Below are positions 50,001-61,659 of a DNA stretch of 64,000 nucleotides, piece by piece. Position 1 is the first letter of the stretch, and every line of letters begins with the position of its first letter. The stretch is from Callaeas wilsoni. Its lineage: Eukaryota; Chordata; Aves; Passeriformes; Callaeidae. The DNA lies in assembly GCA_013398955.1 (NCBI GenBank), contig VWPU01005327.1:1-64000 (forward strand), in the 5' to 3' direction. The translations under genes were made by a program, and so were the position numbers. The notes below the pieces were generated by a model, which saw only the letters and a program-made list of their open reading frames with translations, ran no database searches and had not been told where the DNA came from.

Positions 50001-50670
50001 TCATCTCAAAAATGCCTCCCTACTTCTGTCACACTATTCTACATATTTTCATAACCCTTCTCCTATTTCAGTAGCAATTTCATACGTCCTGACCTGCCTT
50101 CCTTGTTAGTGGAGCCAAGATGCTGCCTCGACCCTCCCTGGCAGTCTACCCAGGTGATTCACATAAGTCCACAATCTTTTCCTTGGAAATCAGCACAATG
50201 GCTTAATTCCTGTGGCATCACATGCAAAATTATTGCTTTTAAGTCTCCACAGAATTTGTTACCTACTGACATTCCTGTGCTGAGACCCTTAACTTGCTCA
50301 TTCCTTTCGTACACCCTTCAGACCTTTCTTCCATAAACCCTGGGGTGACAAAGGTGGGCTTGAAATGAAACCTCAGTTCTGTGACCAAGTCTGCTTCTTC
50401 TGTCCAAGTGTCACCATAGAACCCATTCCTTTCAACTGTGTCACTATCCCTTCACCTCCATTCCTGTGCTGTTTCACATTTCTCTCTTTAGATATTTAGT
50501 AAGTAAATTAATTTTGAAAAAAGAAAGAATGCAAAATAAAAACTAGATTACTTGGTAGAAGAATCAGATTAGTACATCAGTAAAATCTCTCAAAAAGTCC
50601 TGTAGAAGTTCTGTCTGCCATTGTTCCACATAGGTGATAATCTCTTCAGCACAAAGGCTTGTTCTTTTAC
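44010..50670. other. Non-coding AT-rich DNA
   Basis: About 6.7 kb with no recognised exon or RNA gene. A (CT)n tract lies at 46823-46839. Around 48100-48125 a TATAGAGTCATAGA-like string weakly recalls a CR1 tail but is not followed by convincing CR1 sequence. The segment 49610-49800 is unique and repeat-free, possibly regulatory, without a decisive motif. Confidence 0.55.
46822..46840. repeat. (CT)n microsatellite
   Basis: About eight to nine CT units. Confidence 0.8.
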
Positions 50671-50675
50671 TATAT

Positions 50676-50735
50676 TATTACTACACTAGTATAATATATA
50701 TATTATATACCAGTATATATATTTATTATTCTTTA
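50676..50735. repeat. Alternating AT-rich, self-complementary tract
   Basis: A stretch made almost wholly of A and T with TATATATA-type alternation, able to form cruciform-like structure. It is a degenerate (TA)n microsatellite. Confidence 0.7.
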
Positions 50736-50739
50736 CAAA

Positions 50740-53700
50740 AAAATCCTCAGTCTCACTATAAACATAAATCAACAGCATTATAATACAGAAATGATAGATA
50801 TCAGAGGAAGCAAAAGATGAAGCCTAAGTAGTGGCCTGAGATTCAGGGGCCTGCAAATCAGTTCAGGTTCTACCTGGATATAAAACCGTCGATGTGCCTG
50901 GATAAGGGATTTCATGTTTCTGTGGCTCTTTGTGGGAGAACAGCATGGAGTTTCCCTGGGATCACTATTCTGCCATCTCTGCCATTAGCACTGTAAACTA
51001 CTCAGGGCAGAGTCCCCCTCACCACACATATAATCGATGCCTGCAGCAAAGAAACTCCAAACTCTTCTGAGCTCCTGGGCTTTAACATATTATAAGCATT
51101 TCATTAAGAGTTTACTAGTAATATAGCAGTTACTGGTAATGCTGAAAACTGCTTTTCTTTCTTTTTTTTTCCTTCTCACAGACACAAGCACACACGCCCC
51201 ATTCACACAGGCTTTCTTTGGCTGCTATCACCACAGACTGACCTTTGAAATATGGAAATAAAAGTGCTCAGAAATAAAGCTGGCAACAACAGCAGCCCGA
51301 CTGTCGTCATTTAGAATCTGAAACAAGTGGGGCCATAGTTTGCAAGCTGTCTTCATAATTACTTGAAGCAGTTGTCACTCTGGCTCTAGTTTGTTCATTA
51401 CACCCCAAACAAACAGCTGATATTTGTTAAAGCACATAAGCCACTCTGTTGAGGCAAGGTTCTTTATTGTGAGGAACCCTGCAGCTGCAAGTCACATGCA
51501 GTTCATAGTATTTCCTGATTTCCTTTGCTTTATTTGCTTCCCCGCATTCCCTTTACAGCAATGTCTTTTTTACCAGAGAGAGAGAGAGAGTTAAAAAAAC
51601 CAAACACAATAAGGTAAACATTAGCTGACATAAAGCTTGATAGGCTTAAGGTTTATGACCCAAATCTGGTTCCCATTAAACAAATACTTTTGCTGTCATA
51701 AAGAATGCTTAGCAATAAGAAAGTCATGGAAGGAATTTGAGACTTCTGCACTCCAATGAAACAACTGCCACTTAGCAGTTCAGCACCCTCCCTCTGCAGT
51801 TGCCTGAAAGGGAAGCAAATGGATGGCATCAATCTGAACAGAATTGGGAAACTTTGGAGAATTTCCTTTCTTTGCTGCTTTGCATCCTGAAAATGGAGGC
51901 TGTGGCTATTGTTCTGCAATAGTTTATGCTCAGCTGGCTGATGGTTGTGATCTTCTCTGATGAGCTACTCGGTGAAAGATTCCCTTTCAGTCTGCAGTTG
52001 GCAGGTCTCAATGGCTGCTGATGGAGATGAAGGAAGGAATGGAGAAGGTGTGCAGAAAGCAGAATTGGTTTCCTCTGTTCTGTATGAGGGAAAAAATCCT
52101 GTCCGATAAGACTGTTTTTGAGCTTACTGCGGTAACATGAGCTTGAAAGAATAAAAACAATAAATGAGCTCCAGTAGGCCAAAGAAGCTGACATAGTCTT
52201 GTACAAGCCTAAACTTAAAATAAGCTCTAGATGTGTGAACAGAGATCTCAGCCTGGTCATCCTCACAGCAACCGTCACTGAAAGAAATAATAAGATTTAT
52301 TTTAAACTAGAGAAGAAAAAACCAAAACAATAAAAGATTTTAAATGTTGCATATTTCATTTTGATAGCATCTCTTAATCCCTTTCTCATTATTTTCAGAG
52401 AATTTTTATAGGCAAAACCCCCATTTGGCAGTCTTTCAGATTATATGAAAGATGTTATTGGTTGTCCTTGTTGGAGGGGAAGAATAACTGAGATGTTGTT
52501 ACTGCAACACTTTAAGATGTTCATAAGACAAACAGTCAAGGTAAGAAAAGACCAGTATGGGAGAAAACGTGATTTATTTCTGTCATGTTGAGTTGTAGGT
52601 CCTAGCTCAATGGTGTGGAAACACGAGTCCAGCACATTGCCTAGTCTGACATCTGTGCATCCAGCAAATAAGTAGTAGTGCTGAGCTATTTGAGATAATG
52701 CTTTTATCTAGACAGACAAAAGATGCATTCCTAGACTGCTAATCAATCTTTCTGTTAAACATGAGGCAATGAGAAAGAAAGAAAGGAAGTGAGAGGCAGT
52801 GCAGGTGGTCTTGCAGGTGGGGATAGTAAAGTCATATATTATCTGAGAACTTCAAGAAGGCCAGGGAAGGAGGTAAAGATTCATGTGTCCTTCTCACAGG
52901 AAAGAGGTGAAAAAAATAAAGCTCAATGGACTGAAACTGGATAGGAGTTGGGGCACATTACATGAAGTATTCCATTCAGTCACTTCCAGTCTTCTGCTAA
53001 AAATCTATAAATATGCAGTATGTGGAACAAGTTAGCTTTTCATTATTCACAATTTAGGCCTTTAATTTCTCATTATCTTTCCTACATAGTGGCATATTAC
53101 AGCTTGCTCTCGACAGAGCTTACTTTGTCTTTCTGCTCTTGTGTCTGACTTTTATACTTTGCATGTAAGGGGTCAAGTTAGACCTCTGTTATTTTGACAA
53201 GCACCAGAAAAACCAAGGGTATGAAAAAAAAAAGATTGAAAAATCCATAATCTCAGCGTACAGTATTTGTCACACCAGCCTAATTGGAGATATGTCTACA
53301 ATACATTCTTAAGAAGGGGCTAGGAGAACTTCCCAGGTCACAGCTCTCAGCTCTGATGGGTGTTCTGGCCACTCCCTTGCTCCACACTGAGATAAGTGCC
53401 AAGGTGTGAAATCCCATCCTTCCATGCTTGCACTTTTGGGCAAAAAAATAAAAGAGAATCATGAGGCAAGAAGGGGAATTTCAAAGTGTACAACCAATTC
53501 CCAGTCTACGGTGTTAGGGACAGGACTGCGGGGAGTATCCGTATGTCTTCCTGCTCTGCAAGCTGGACATGATCACTGTGACCTTGTCTCTGATGGCACC
53601 AAGCCAGTGCTGCTGCAGTGGCTTCTCTGCCAGTACAGTCAGAGGCAAATTGCTTTTGTCCTGATGGCAGTTTTCTGAAATTCTGCTCAACCAAAAGAGG

Positions 53701-56700
53701 TTTTTTTCCATTTCTACATAAGTTAAACCATGCCAAACACTAACCACACTGCAAGGATGCAAAAATAGCAATAACATCATGGGTTAAACTTGCAAAGCTA
53801 TTTCATTTGTTTATTGATTCCATCCCGGGTTGCAGTGAATTGTTTGTGGGAAGGGTGAGGTAGAAATATGATGCTCCGGTAGATAACCCAAGCTGAGTAA
53901 TTTATTATAAGGCGTGAGCTTCCACTTGCATCCATCCTGTGCTTCCTGGTTTTCTTATATGCATAAATAAAGCAAGTTTCATTGGAGTTTTGGCAAGCCT
54001 GGCAAATCTTTCCAGAGGAAGATTTTCAAATTATTTTCCCTAACAGCTCTGACAGTAAGCACTGTGAAAAGATAGCAGAATGTTTATAAGGAAAGGGTGA
54101 CAGCAGAGTAGCAATCTCCTAATATCCTTCTCCAGACATGCCCTTCAATGACCAGAAAACTTTTTATGCTGGGAAATTTTAAAAGCAGAGGATGCAGCTG
54201 ATGAAGATCAAGGGGGACACGCCAATGTAAAGGGCTGCCAGAAAAGAGAGGTACTGGGCATAGAACTGATGACCAAGCTGAATCTTCTATAGAAAGTTTG
54301 AGATTTATTGATTGAAAGACTCTGAGGCAGTACTATAATGATATAGAAATTCATGTTAAAAGATAGTGCTAAACATTATAAAAGACTCTATATCTCAGCT
54401 GGGAAGCAATGTTTCTAGAAAAAACTGTCAAATTCTTTTCTTTCAGTAGGTATTTCCTTTGTCTCACTAATTAAACTGTCTGCTTATGCTGAGACAAACA
54501 CCGTAAAGCTGTTGCTACTTCTAGGTGGACTGAGGGCAGTCAGAAGCCAAAGTAAAAAGCATCTTAATAAAACAATACTGCAACCAGTAGGTATTGAATT
54601 CTTAGTATCTGGTTTTTACTTGTATGAAATATATTTTAAGGGGCAAAGTTTGAAAAGCAAGTATCTAACAGGGATTTTTTTTTTTGTTTCCCCCATTTCC
54701 TCATTTTCCCTCTGTTTTCTGAATATATTGCATTATTTAAATATCTTACAAGATAGATGGTGTTGTCCCTCAATTTTAATCCTGGCAAAAGAGCATTAGA
54801 AAAAGTGACAAGACTATCATTCAAATTAAAGGGTCACACTAGTGGCTTGTTACTTCATTTTCATGACAAAGATTGCATATGACATTTAATACCCAGCATC
54901 TTTTAAGAAATATAGTGAAGTGCTCCACCATTTTGACCTTTTCTTGGGTCTTTATTTCTGATTGGCTCATCCATTCCTCTCTTTCCCAGGCATTATGGCC
55001 CTATCAATCAAGGAAATAGAGATTACAGTCCACTCTGAAACAATGCATATTTAAAGGAGGAACCATTAGACCCCACATCTTCTGCAGCTTAAAGTTGTTA
55101 TAAATAGTTCATTGGAAAATATTTCCTTTTAATTGCTCTTCTCTAGCCTATTGCAACAAATTATACAATTATATAAATAATAAAGTCTTCAGGATTGGCA
55201 AAGATACTGTGGCCACAGCACCTAACAACATCCCTAGGCAACGGGTTTGCATGAGGAATGGATTTGGCATGACTAAACCAAGAATACTCACTGAGGGGCA
55301 GCGGCTTTTGTTCATTTCCAGATCAACCCTTGTGCTACAGCAGATTTCTTTCTCTTTTGTTCTCGCTCCCTTTCTGCCCTCTCTGTGTATATTTTGGGGG
55401 GAGGGCAGGCAAAATTGAAATAACACTTTGAAAATATCCACCTGTAAAAAGTATTAATTAGTAACACCTAATTCTTTGGTGGCTGTTTTCAACTGCAGAT
55501 CTCAAAGCACTTCCCAGAAGTGGGAAAGGGTATTTTTAGGAATTCCCTGTGTTTGATCCAGAGTCCACTGTGGAGCCAGGAATGGAATACAATGTTCCCC
55601 ATTTCCCATGCTGAGTGCTACTCCCTAGGAACCAAAATCATTACTGAAATTGCACTGATAAAAACATGCATTTGGGTTTGTAGGAAGGTAACAGGAAACA
55701 ATAAGGAACTCTACAGAGGACCACCTGCTTCTCCTTTATTCACTGTTGCTGTATTTTCTCACAAAAGAAACAGTGAGTTGTAAACTGCAATTCACAGCAA
55801 TGACAAATAGATCAAGGGGTTTATGGTCACTAGTGACTGGCATCAGCTCTGAATTGTGCTCTGTGGTGACCAAATGCTTAGCCACGACACTGAAGATATA
55901 GTGAAGTACCATTGAAGTTGCCAGAAGACAGTGCTCTGTTCAAGCAGCTCAGCAGACAAATTGGATTACATTCATATGGAGGAGGAAAGGAACATAAAGA
56001 TAGGAAATGGACAAATAGGAACTTCAGGGAAGGGGTTTTCAAAAATGCACAGACAGCTATAAAGAGAGCCTGACTGAAAAACTTCATTCTGAAGTGAGGG
56101 GAAAAAAAAGAAACTCCAGGTTTTTCATCATTGCCTATGCAGAGTCAGCAGGATGTACACGCCATGGATACAACTTTGCAGCGAGGACTGTATTTGCTCT
56201 TAGGCGTAGTCATCTATTACATGTTGGACTCAGCACCTCGTGAGGTTTAAGGAAGCACGGTAAGCTGCATGAGCAGACTGTGATGTTGCATGAGAACTGG
56301 CCACGGTGACAGTGAGGGCAGGAGCAGTGAGGGAAGGGGGAGCTCTCTTCTGCTCTCCCTAGGTTGCTCAGTCTTTGCTAGTCTGGTAGCACGAGAGTCA
56401 TTGCCTCTTCCAGAAAATGCCAATACTGTTTATTGTGTCTGCTTTCCATCTGAGTTAGGGTGAAGGTTCACTAAGAATTACTCTTAAAACTCGACCTTTA
56501 CTAGAAATGTTCTTCAAAACTGATCTCCTTATGGGAATTTGTTAGCTTGGATTAAATTTTCATCAGGAAAAATTTTTAGAGATCAAACTGTCGATGGCTC
56601 AAGAGTTTCAAGCGTTCAACAGCCAAAGTACTCTGCATTGGGCACTCAGCTGAGATTTTGGAGGTTTTAGCTCAAGGGTGTTAGCCCTGCTCCAAAAACA

Positions 56701-57240
56701 GAATCTTTAACTTAAACTATGGAGTATAGTCTAATTCTTGGTGATGTGTTGTCCTCCCTTATCCTTCTCCACCAAAGAAATAAACAGCCAAAGCCCAAAA
56801 AATCCAACCCAAAAATAATTATTCAAAATAATTCTATGCCTTATTCTCCATTCACTTCAGTGCTACAATGTGGCTGGTTTTGCTTCTGGGTTTCCATGGC
56901 CATTAAGGGAACATTTTTGTGCATGTTTTATGCACAGAACAAATGTTCTTGTTGCTTGCTCACTTCTCAAGTTGATGGCAAATATCATCTGAAGTTCCAG
57001 AAATCATCACAGCCTTCAACACTCAACATTTTCTGTCTTCTCTCTTTCTGCTTTACATCCAAGGGCTATCTTTTTATTAATATTGTTTACTATTCCCAGG
57101 TGATAATATCTTAGTCCCTTCAAAAATAAAAAAATTCATCAGAAGAGATGTTGAAACTTTTCTTGACCTTAGAAACAGCCTGTCCTTTTCTTTTTCCATT
57201 AAAATACTGTTCAAGAGATGATTTAAATTTGTTTCTCAAG
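50740..57240. other. Non-coding AT-rich DNA
   Basis: Nothing recognised over 6.5 kb except a (GA)n tract (51574-51590) and a T run at 54666-54677. The 149-codon minus-strand frame 51829-52278 has no known domain or splice support and overlaps another frame (51653-51919). The segment 51280-51500 is repeat-free and may be regulatory, but this is a guess. Confidence 0.55.
51574..51590. repeat. (GA)n microsatellite
   Basis: About eight AG units. Confidence 0.8.
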
Positions 57241-57910
57241 GAATATTTTTTTTTTCATTGTTGCTTTTATATTTTCTGTGTCTCTCTTTAGTTGAGTTGT
57301 TTGCTATAGGTGGTTCCCAGACCATTTTTTTCAGAGTGGGTAAACAAAGTAATCAATGTTGTGAGTGACATCCTTGTCATGAAAAGATTTTTCTCCAAAT
57401 AAGGTTTATGTGGCCTTCACTAGATAGGGGACTTAGTCTAACAGCGAGACGCAAGTTTAACCAAACTTTAGGTAAAAATTCAGGTAACCACTGTGGGAAT
57501 TTATTCAGTAACTGGCTCCCCTCAGCCAACTGTGTTTGCTACCAGCTCTCCTGTGGCACTCTGTGCTTTTTGAGCCCCAGCTGTAGTAATCTCAAGTATC
57601 CCAGCACTCACCCATCATCAAAGTTCAAGTCCATGATTCAACCTTTTTTAGGCCTCATTCTCCCTGAATCTTGAGTGCCACAGCTCCTGGAGAAGTGTCT
57701 TGGGCAGGGCAAAGGCTTGGCAGAGCAGCAGCATGCCTACCCACCCCTGGAGCAGGGACAGGGGCAGCATTCCCCAAAACACCACACAGGAATAGGTGCT
57801 GAACCTCTTCCCTGCAACTCCAACAACCAAGGATGGAGACTGTCTGGGCTCTCAGGTGATGGCCTGTGTAAAGCACAGACCCTTGCAGCATATATTTTTT
57901 TCCTTAGCTT

Positions 57911-57952
57911 GGGTTTTGTTTTGGTTTTTTAGGGTTTGTTTTGGTTTTTTTT
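57911..57952. repeat. Tandem 20-bp G/T-rich duplication
   Basis: Two adjacent units of about 20 bases (57911-57930 and 57931-57950), each reading GGGTTT...GTTTTGG followed by a T run, differ at about two positions. The tract contains only G and T apart from one A. Confidence 0.75.
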
Positions 57953-57954
57953 AA

Positions 57955-59660
57955 CTACCACATAATTTATGTGGAACACTCTGGGACCTGATAGCACTCA
58001 GCCTGCAGGCTCATGCCTGAGAATGCACCTAAGCATAAATTATTGCACAATAATTCAAGCCCTGTCTGGTCTTATTGCTTAATAAAATTAACATTGTGAT
58101 ATGAACCAAAATGTCTTGAAATGAAATTGTAATTTTTCAAGAGTTCAACTAAAAGAAAAAAACCCCAACTGCTCAACAAAGAAAAAAAGTTTTTATGAGT
58201 GAGGTAAATATAACTCTCTTTCATCTCAAGGCTTTCTTTTTCCTTTTTTTATAAGCCAGCAACTTAGTTGCTTTTTCTGCAAGTTATGTGAGAAGCCTTT
58301 TAATACATACTCTGGTTTTATCATTCAGAAGCAAAGCAAAACCAGAAAGTCACACATGTTCCTGGACTTTACCTTTAATGAAAAATACCTTTTCTACAGT
58401 ATTTCGTAACACCAGCAGTAAAAGGAATAGTACAGTGTTCTGAAGAAAATACCTAGGAGACAGGAACTTCTCTGCCACCCTTTTTAAAAAAGTTCCCAAA
58501 ATTAAAGTGGTGCAGGAGGTCCTCAGTGCTGTCTTGGTGACAAACCAGGGGGTCTCTGCTCCTCTTAAATTAAAATGTGTACAAATACACACCAGCACAT
58601 AAGGAAACCCTAAGATTGTGCTGACAAGGAGTGTGAGGAAGACTGACTGAAGAAGCAGAGCCATGCAATATCAATTACATTGACAGGAAGGCTTGAGGAT
58701 TGAAGGTAGTAAAGCACTTGTGACAGGCAGCTTATTTGCTCTTTTATGTCTGCAGGAATGTGGAAAATCTGGCCTTTTACTGGAGAAGTCAGCCTCTCAT
58801 AGGGTCCAAGTATACAGCCTTCTGCAGCTCAAGAAATTGTATTGGCTGCACAAAAACCCAGATCAAGCAAACAGTTTCTCATATGTATAACTTGCAACTA
58901 AAGTTACAGAAATTCATTTCTATATCACTTCAATGGAAAAGATGCATTTAATTCCTAGGCTAAAGCTCCAAACCCATGTTCATAATTTTGAGTGGTTTTT
59001 TTTCCTTGACTGGAATGATCCTCTCTCTCGCCAGATAAACAGTGATTATTACACTGCTCATACCAATTCATGTCAAGACAGGAAGATTGTTTAAAACAAC
59101 CTATGTCATGGTTAATACAATAAGCCTATGAGTGGTGCCATGGAGTTTATTTTGCAAATGCACGAATTCTCCTTACAATAAAAAGTATGAGTCTGAAAGC
59201 AGAGATTTATTAAGGTAATCCTAAGGAACCGCAACATAGTAACTACTGAGAAACACAACATAAGAAAGAAATCAATGTCTAGATGTGCTACTGAGTGAAA
59301 CAGTAAAAAAGCAAGGGTGTCCTTTTGTCAACCTCCTCTATGTACTGGAATGAAAAAAGTGCATTTGAATCAGAATCAAAGACAGAGAAACTGCTGGGTC
59401 TGCTCCCTACATGCCTTTGAACTGGCCTAAGCATGCCTCAGTCTAGCTGGGAGACATGCACATACTAGCTTAAGGATTTCACAATTATGAAAACTAAGGA
59501 GTCTTTTGTTTGTGTATTTTGTTTAGTTAAATGTAGCACCATACACACCTTGTGAAAAGGGGTTTTGAACAAATCTTCATGTAGCTTTCAAAGCCAAGTA
59601 AACAGATAGAGAGGCGCTGGCTGGTTCATCTCTCCAGTCAAGAGACTAGAACAGCAAACA
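57955..59660. other. Non-coding AT-rich DNA
   Basis: No feature recognised. Frames at 58350-58664 (minus) and 58693-58951 (plus) show no known domain. Confidence 0.55.
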
Positions 59661-59668
59661 ACTTTCTT

Positions 59669-59871
59669 TTAGGTGCTACCATTTAAATGAGATCTTTTCA
59701 ATGTAAACTCTGCAAGATCTTCCTGTGGGCTTGCAAGAACTCCCTTGAGTGTGTCCACTAGCATGTCCTGGTCACCATTTTTGGGAGATACAATGATACG
59801 ATTATTAATATCCACCCTCAGGTCTGGTGACAGAGGAGCACCAGGGCAGTCAGTGCAACTATGCCAGGATG
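59669..59871 (-). CDS. Unrecognised candidate terminal exon
   Basis: On the minus strand a good polypyrimidine stretch followed by AG (acceptor just above 59871) leads into an open segment of about 66 codons ending at a TAA (59669-59671). The exon would start inside a codon (two bases of it remain). The predicted peptide is mixed polar with no low-complexity bias: it includes V-D-I-N-N-R-I-I-V-S-P and a following amphipathic D-M-L-V-D-T-L-K-G-V-L stretch, and looks more protein-like than the other frames of the window. The frame is also open upstream to an ATG at 59921-59923, which would add a hydrophobic leader-like segment (F, C, V, L, A), so a single-exon reading of 84 codons is possible. 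I do not recognise the family, see no partner exon on the minus strand within the window, and a chance frame remains quite likely. Confidence 0.18.
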
Positions 59872-60605
59872 CTAATACAAAACAGAAATAAAGGCACAAT
59901 TTCCACAATGGAGAAGAGTCCAATGTGAGTAGCTTGGAAAAAATCGAAAACCTTGAACAAAATGAAGAAAAGAATTAGGTCACTGAGTCTGAGCCAGGAA
60001 AAAATACTCACTAGAGGAAATTAGAACAGCAGAAGTATTTCATATTAGCTCATCCAAAGATTTAACGTGCATGGGCAGCATTATGTTCTGTCTTCTGGAA
60101 AGCTATTATGGGCAGAAAAGATTGTTAGGAATTTCTATGCCATGTCCACAATGTAACCAGTCCTACCAACAAATTACATATGTGGCAGTATACATATGAT
60201 ATGAGATAGCCTTTAAGCCTGAAAGCTGAATGCTGAACTCGACCTAATGAGAAACAGCACAAAGCCTGCTCGTTAACCCTTTTAATACTGTACATTACGC
60301 ACAACCATCAAGATTGAAAAGAATTACCCAACATTGTTATTCTCCTCACTGCACATGTGGAAATTTAATTATGTTAACATTTTAACACAATAAAATCACT
60401 GCCTCAGATGCTGAAAAGAAATTGCGGTTGTTTCCAAGGATTCTTTTCTTTTGCAGAAGGTGGATGCAGTATAGGACATAACAAGTAACAGCTTGTTGAA
60501 GCCTTTCCCTGGTGCATGAAGGGTAATAAATGATTGGAAACAATCTGCACAGAATTACCAAAGGAAAATTGTTTTTGTTCAGCCTGATTGCCACCTGTGA
60601 TGAAA

Positions 60606-61657
60606 GACTTGATAAGGGGAGAACAGTAAATTTACCTTGATTTCCATAAGGCTTTGGACATATTCTTTCACTCTGTCCTCAGAGCTGAGGAGATGTGAGG
60701 AGATAGATGGACATGAGGTTGGTGGGAAGAACTGCTGAACTGTTGGGCTTGAAGGGTTGTACTTCATGGTGCAAAGTACAGCTGGTGGTCAAGTACAAAG
60801 CTGGTGTATTCTGTGATTCAGTTCTGGGGCAATATATCTAACAGCAACCTGAGTGATGTGAAGAAAGGCACCTTAGCACCCTCATGGATGACACCAAACT
60901 GGAGGAAGCTGCTGACATGCTGGAAGGCAGGGTTGTCATTCAAAAGCAACCAAAGTCCAGAGAAATGAACGAGGCAGAAAGTCAGGACGCTGAATAAAGG
61001 CAAGCACAAAGTCCTTCACCTGAGATGGAATAACCTCATGCAACAACAGAGGCTGGAAACTGTCTGGCTAGATAGCAGCTCTGACAAAAATATCCTGGAG
61101 GATCATGGTGGAGAAATTGAACATGAATGAATGGATTATTGCAGCAAGAAGACAAGCAAGAAGTCAAAGGCAGCGTATATTTCCTTTTACTTACCACCCA
61201 TGAGCTTGTATCTGGAATATTCTGTATGGTTTGGGACCCTTTCATGCAAGGCAAACTAGAGAGAGTTCTCTGGAGGGCCAAGGAGAGAATAATGGCACTA
61301 AAGCATAGAAAGGAGAAGCTAAAGGTACTGAATTTATTTAGCTGGAGAAAAAGGCATAAAGAGGACTATCCTCCACTGCCTAAAAGGGATCACAGAGGGC
61401 AGTTATCAGAGGTGCACAATATAGGGACAAAATGCAGTGAGTGATCACACACTTCAGAAAGGAACATTTCAGTAAGGGTAATGGAGCACTGGATGAGGGT
61501 CCCTGACAACAGTAAGTTCTCCTGTCTTTGAGATCCAAAGTACTCACCTGTACAAGGCCCTGAGCAAGCTGACCTAACTTAGGAAGCTGGCCCTGCACTG
61601 AGTAGGGAGATGGACTAGGGGATTACCTTTTGACCTAAATTTTTCTGTGGTTCTATT
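60606..61657 (+). mobile_element. Old CR1 LINE copy with RT remnant
   Basis: About 1.05 kb matching, in order, the end of the CR1 reverse-transcriptase gene and its 3' part. Codons for Y-L-D-F-H-K-A-L-D (60633-60659) correspond to RT motif A (Y-L-D-F-S-K-A-F-D in CR1). About 235 bases later ATGGATGACACCAAACTGG (60894-60912) corresponds to the catalytic F-A-D-D-T-K-L region with the first residues changed. Then come the AGTCCTTCACCTG and AATAACCTCATGCAACA blocks (about 61010-61045), a TGGAATATTCTGTATGG stretch near 61213 that corresponds to the L-E-Y-C region, TAGCTGGAGAAAAAGG (61339-61354), and a 3' end with GGGAGATGGACTAGGGGATTACC near 61605-61627. Many substitutions, indels and stops show that it is ancient and dead. 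The 105-codon frame at 61127-61444 is a shadow of it. Confidence 0.85.
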
Positions 61658-61659
61658 TT

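Noticed and set aside
51829..52278. 149-codon minus-strand frame
   Set aside because: No recognisable domain, overlaps another frame, and lies in AT-rich DNA with no promoter or splice context.
61127..61444. 105-codon plus-strand frame
   Set aside because: It lies entirely within the degenerate CR1 copy and is not in a preserved CR1 coding frame throughout.
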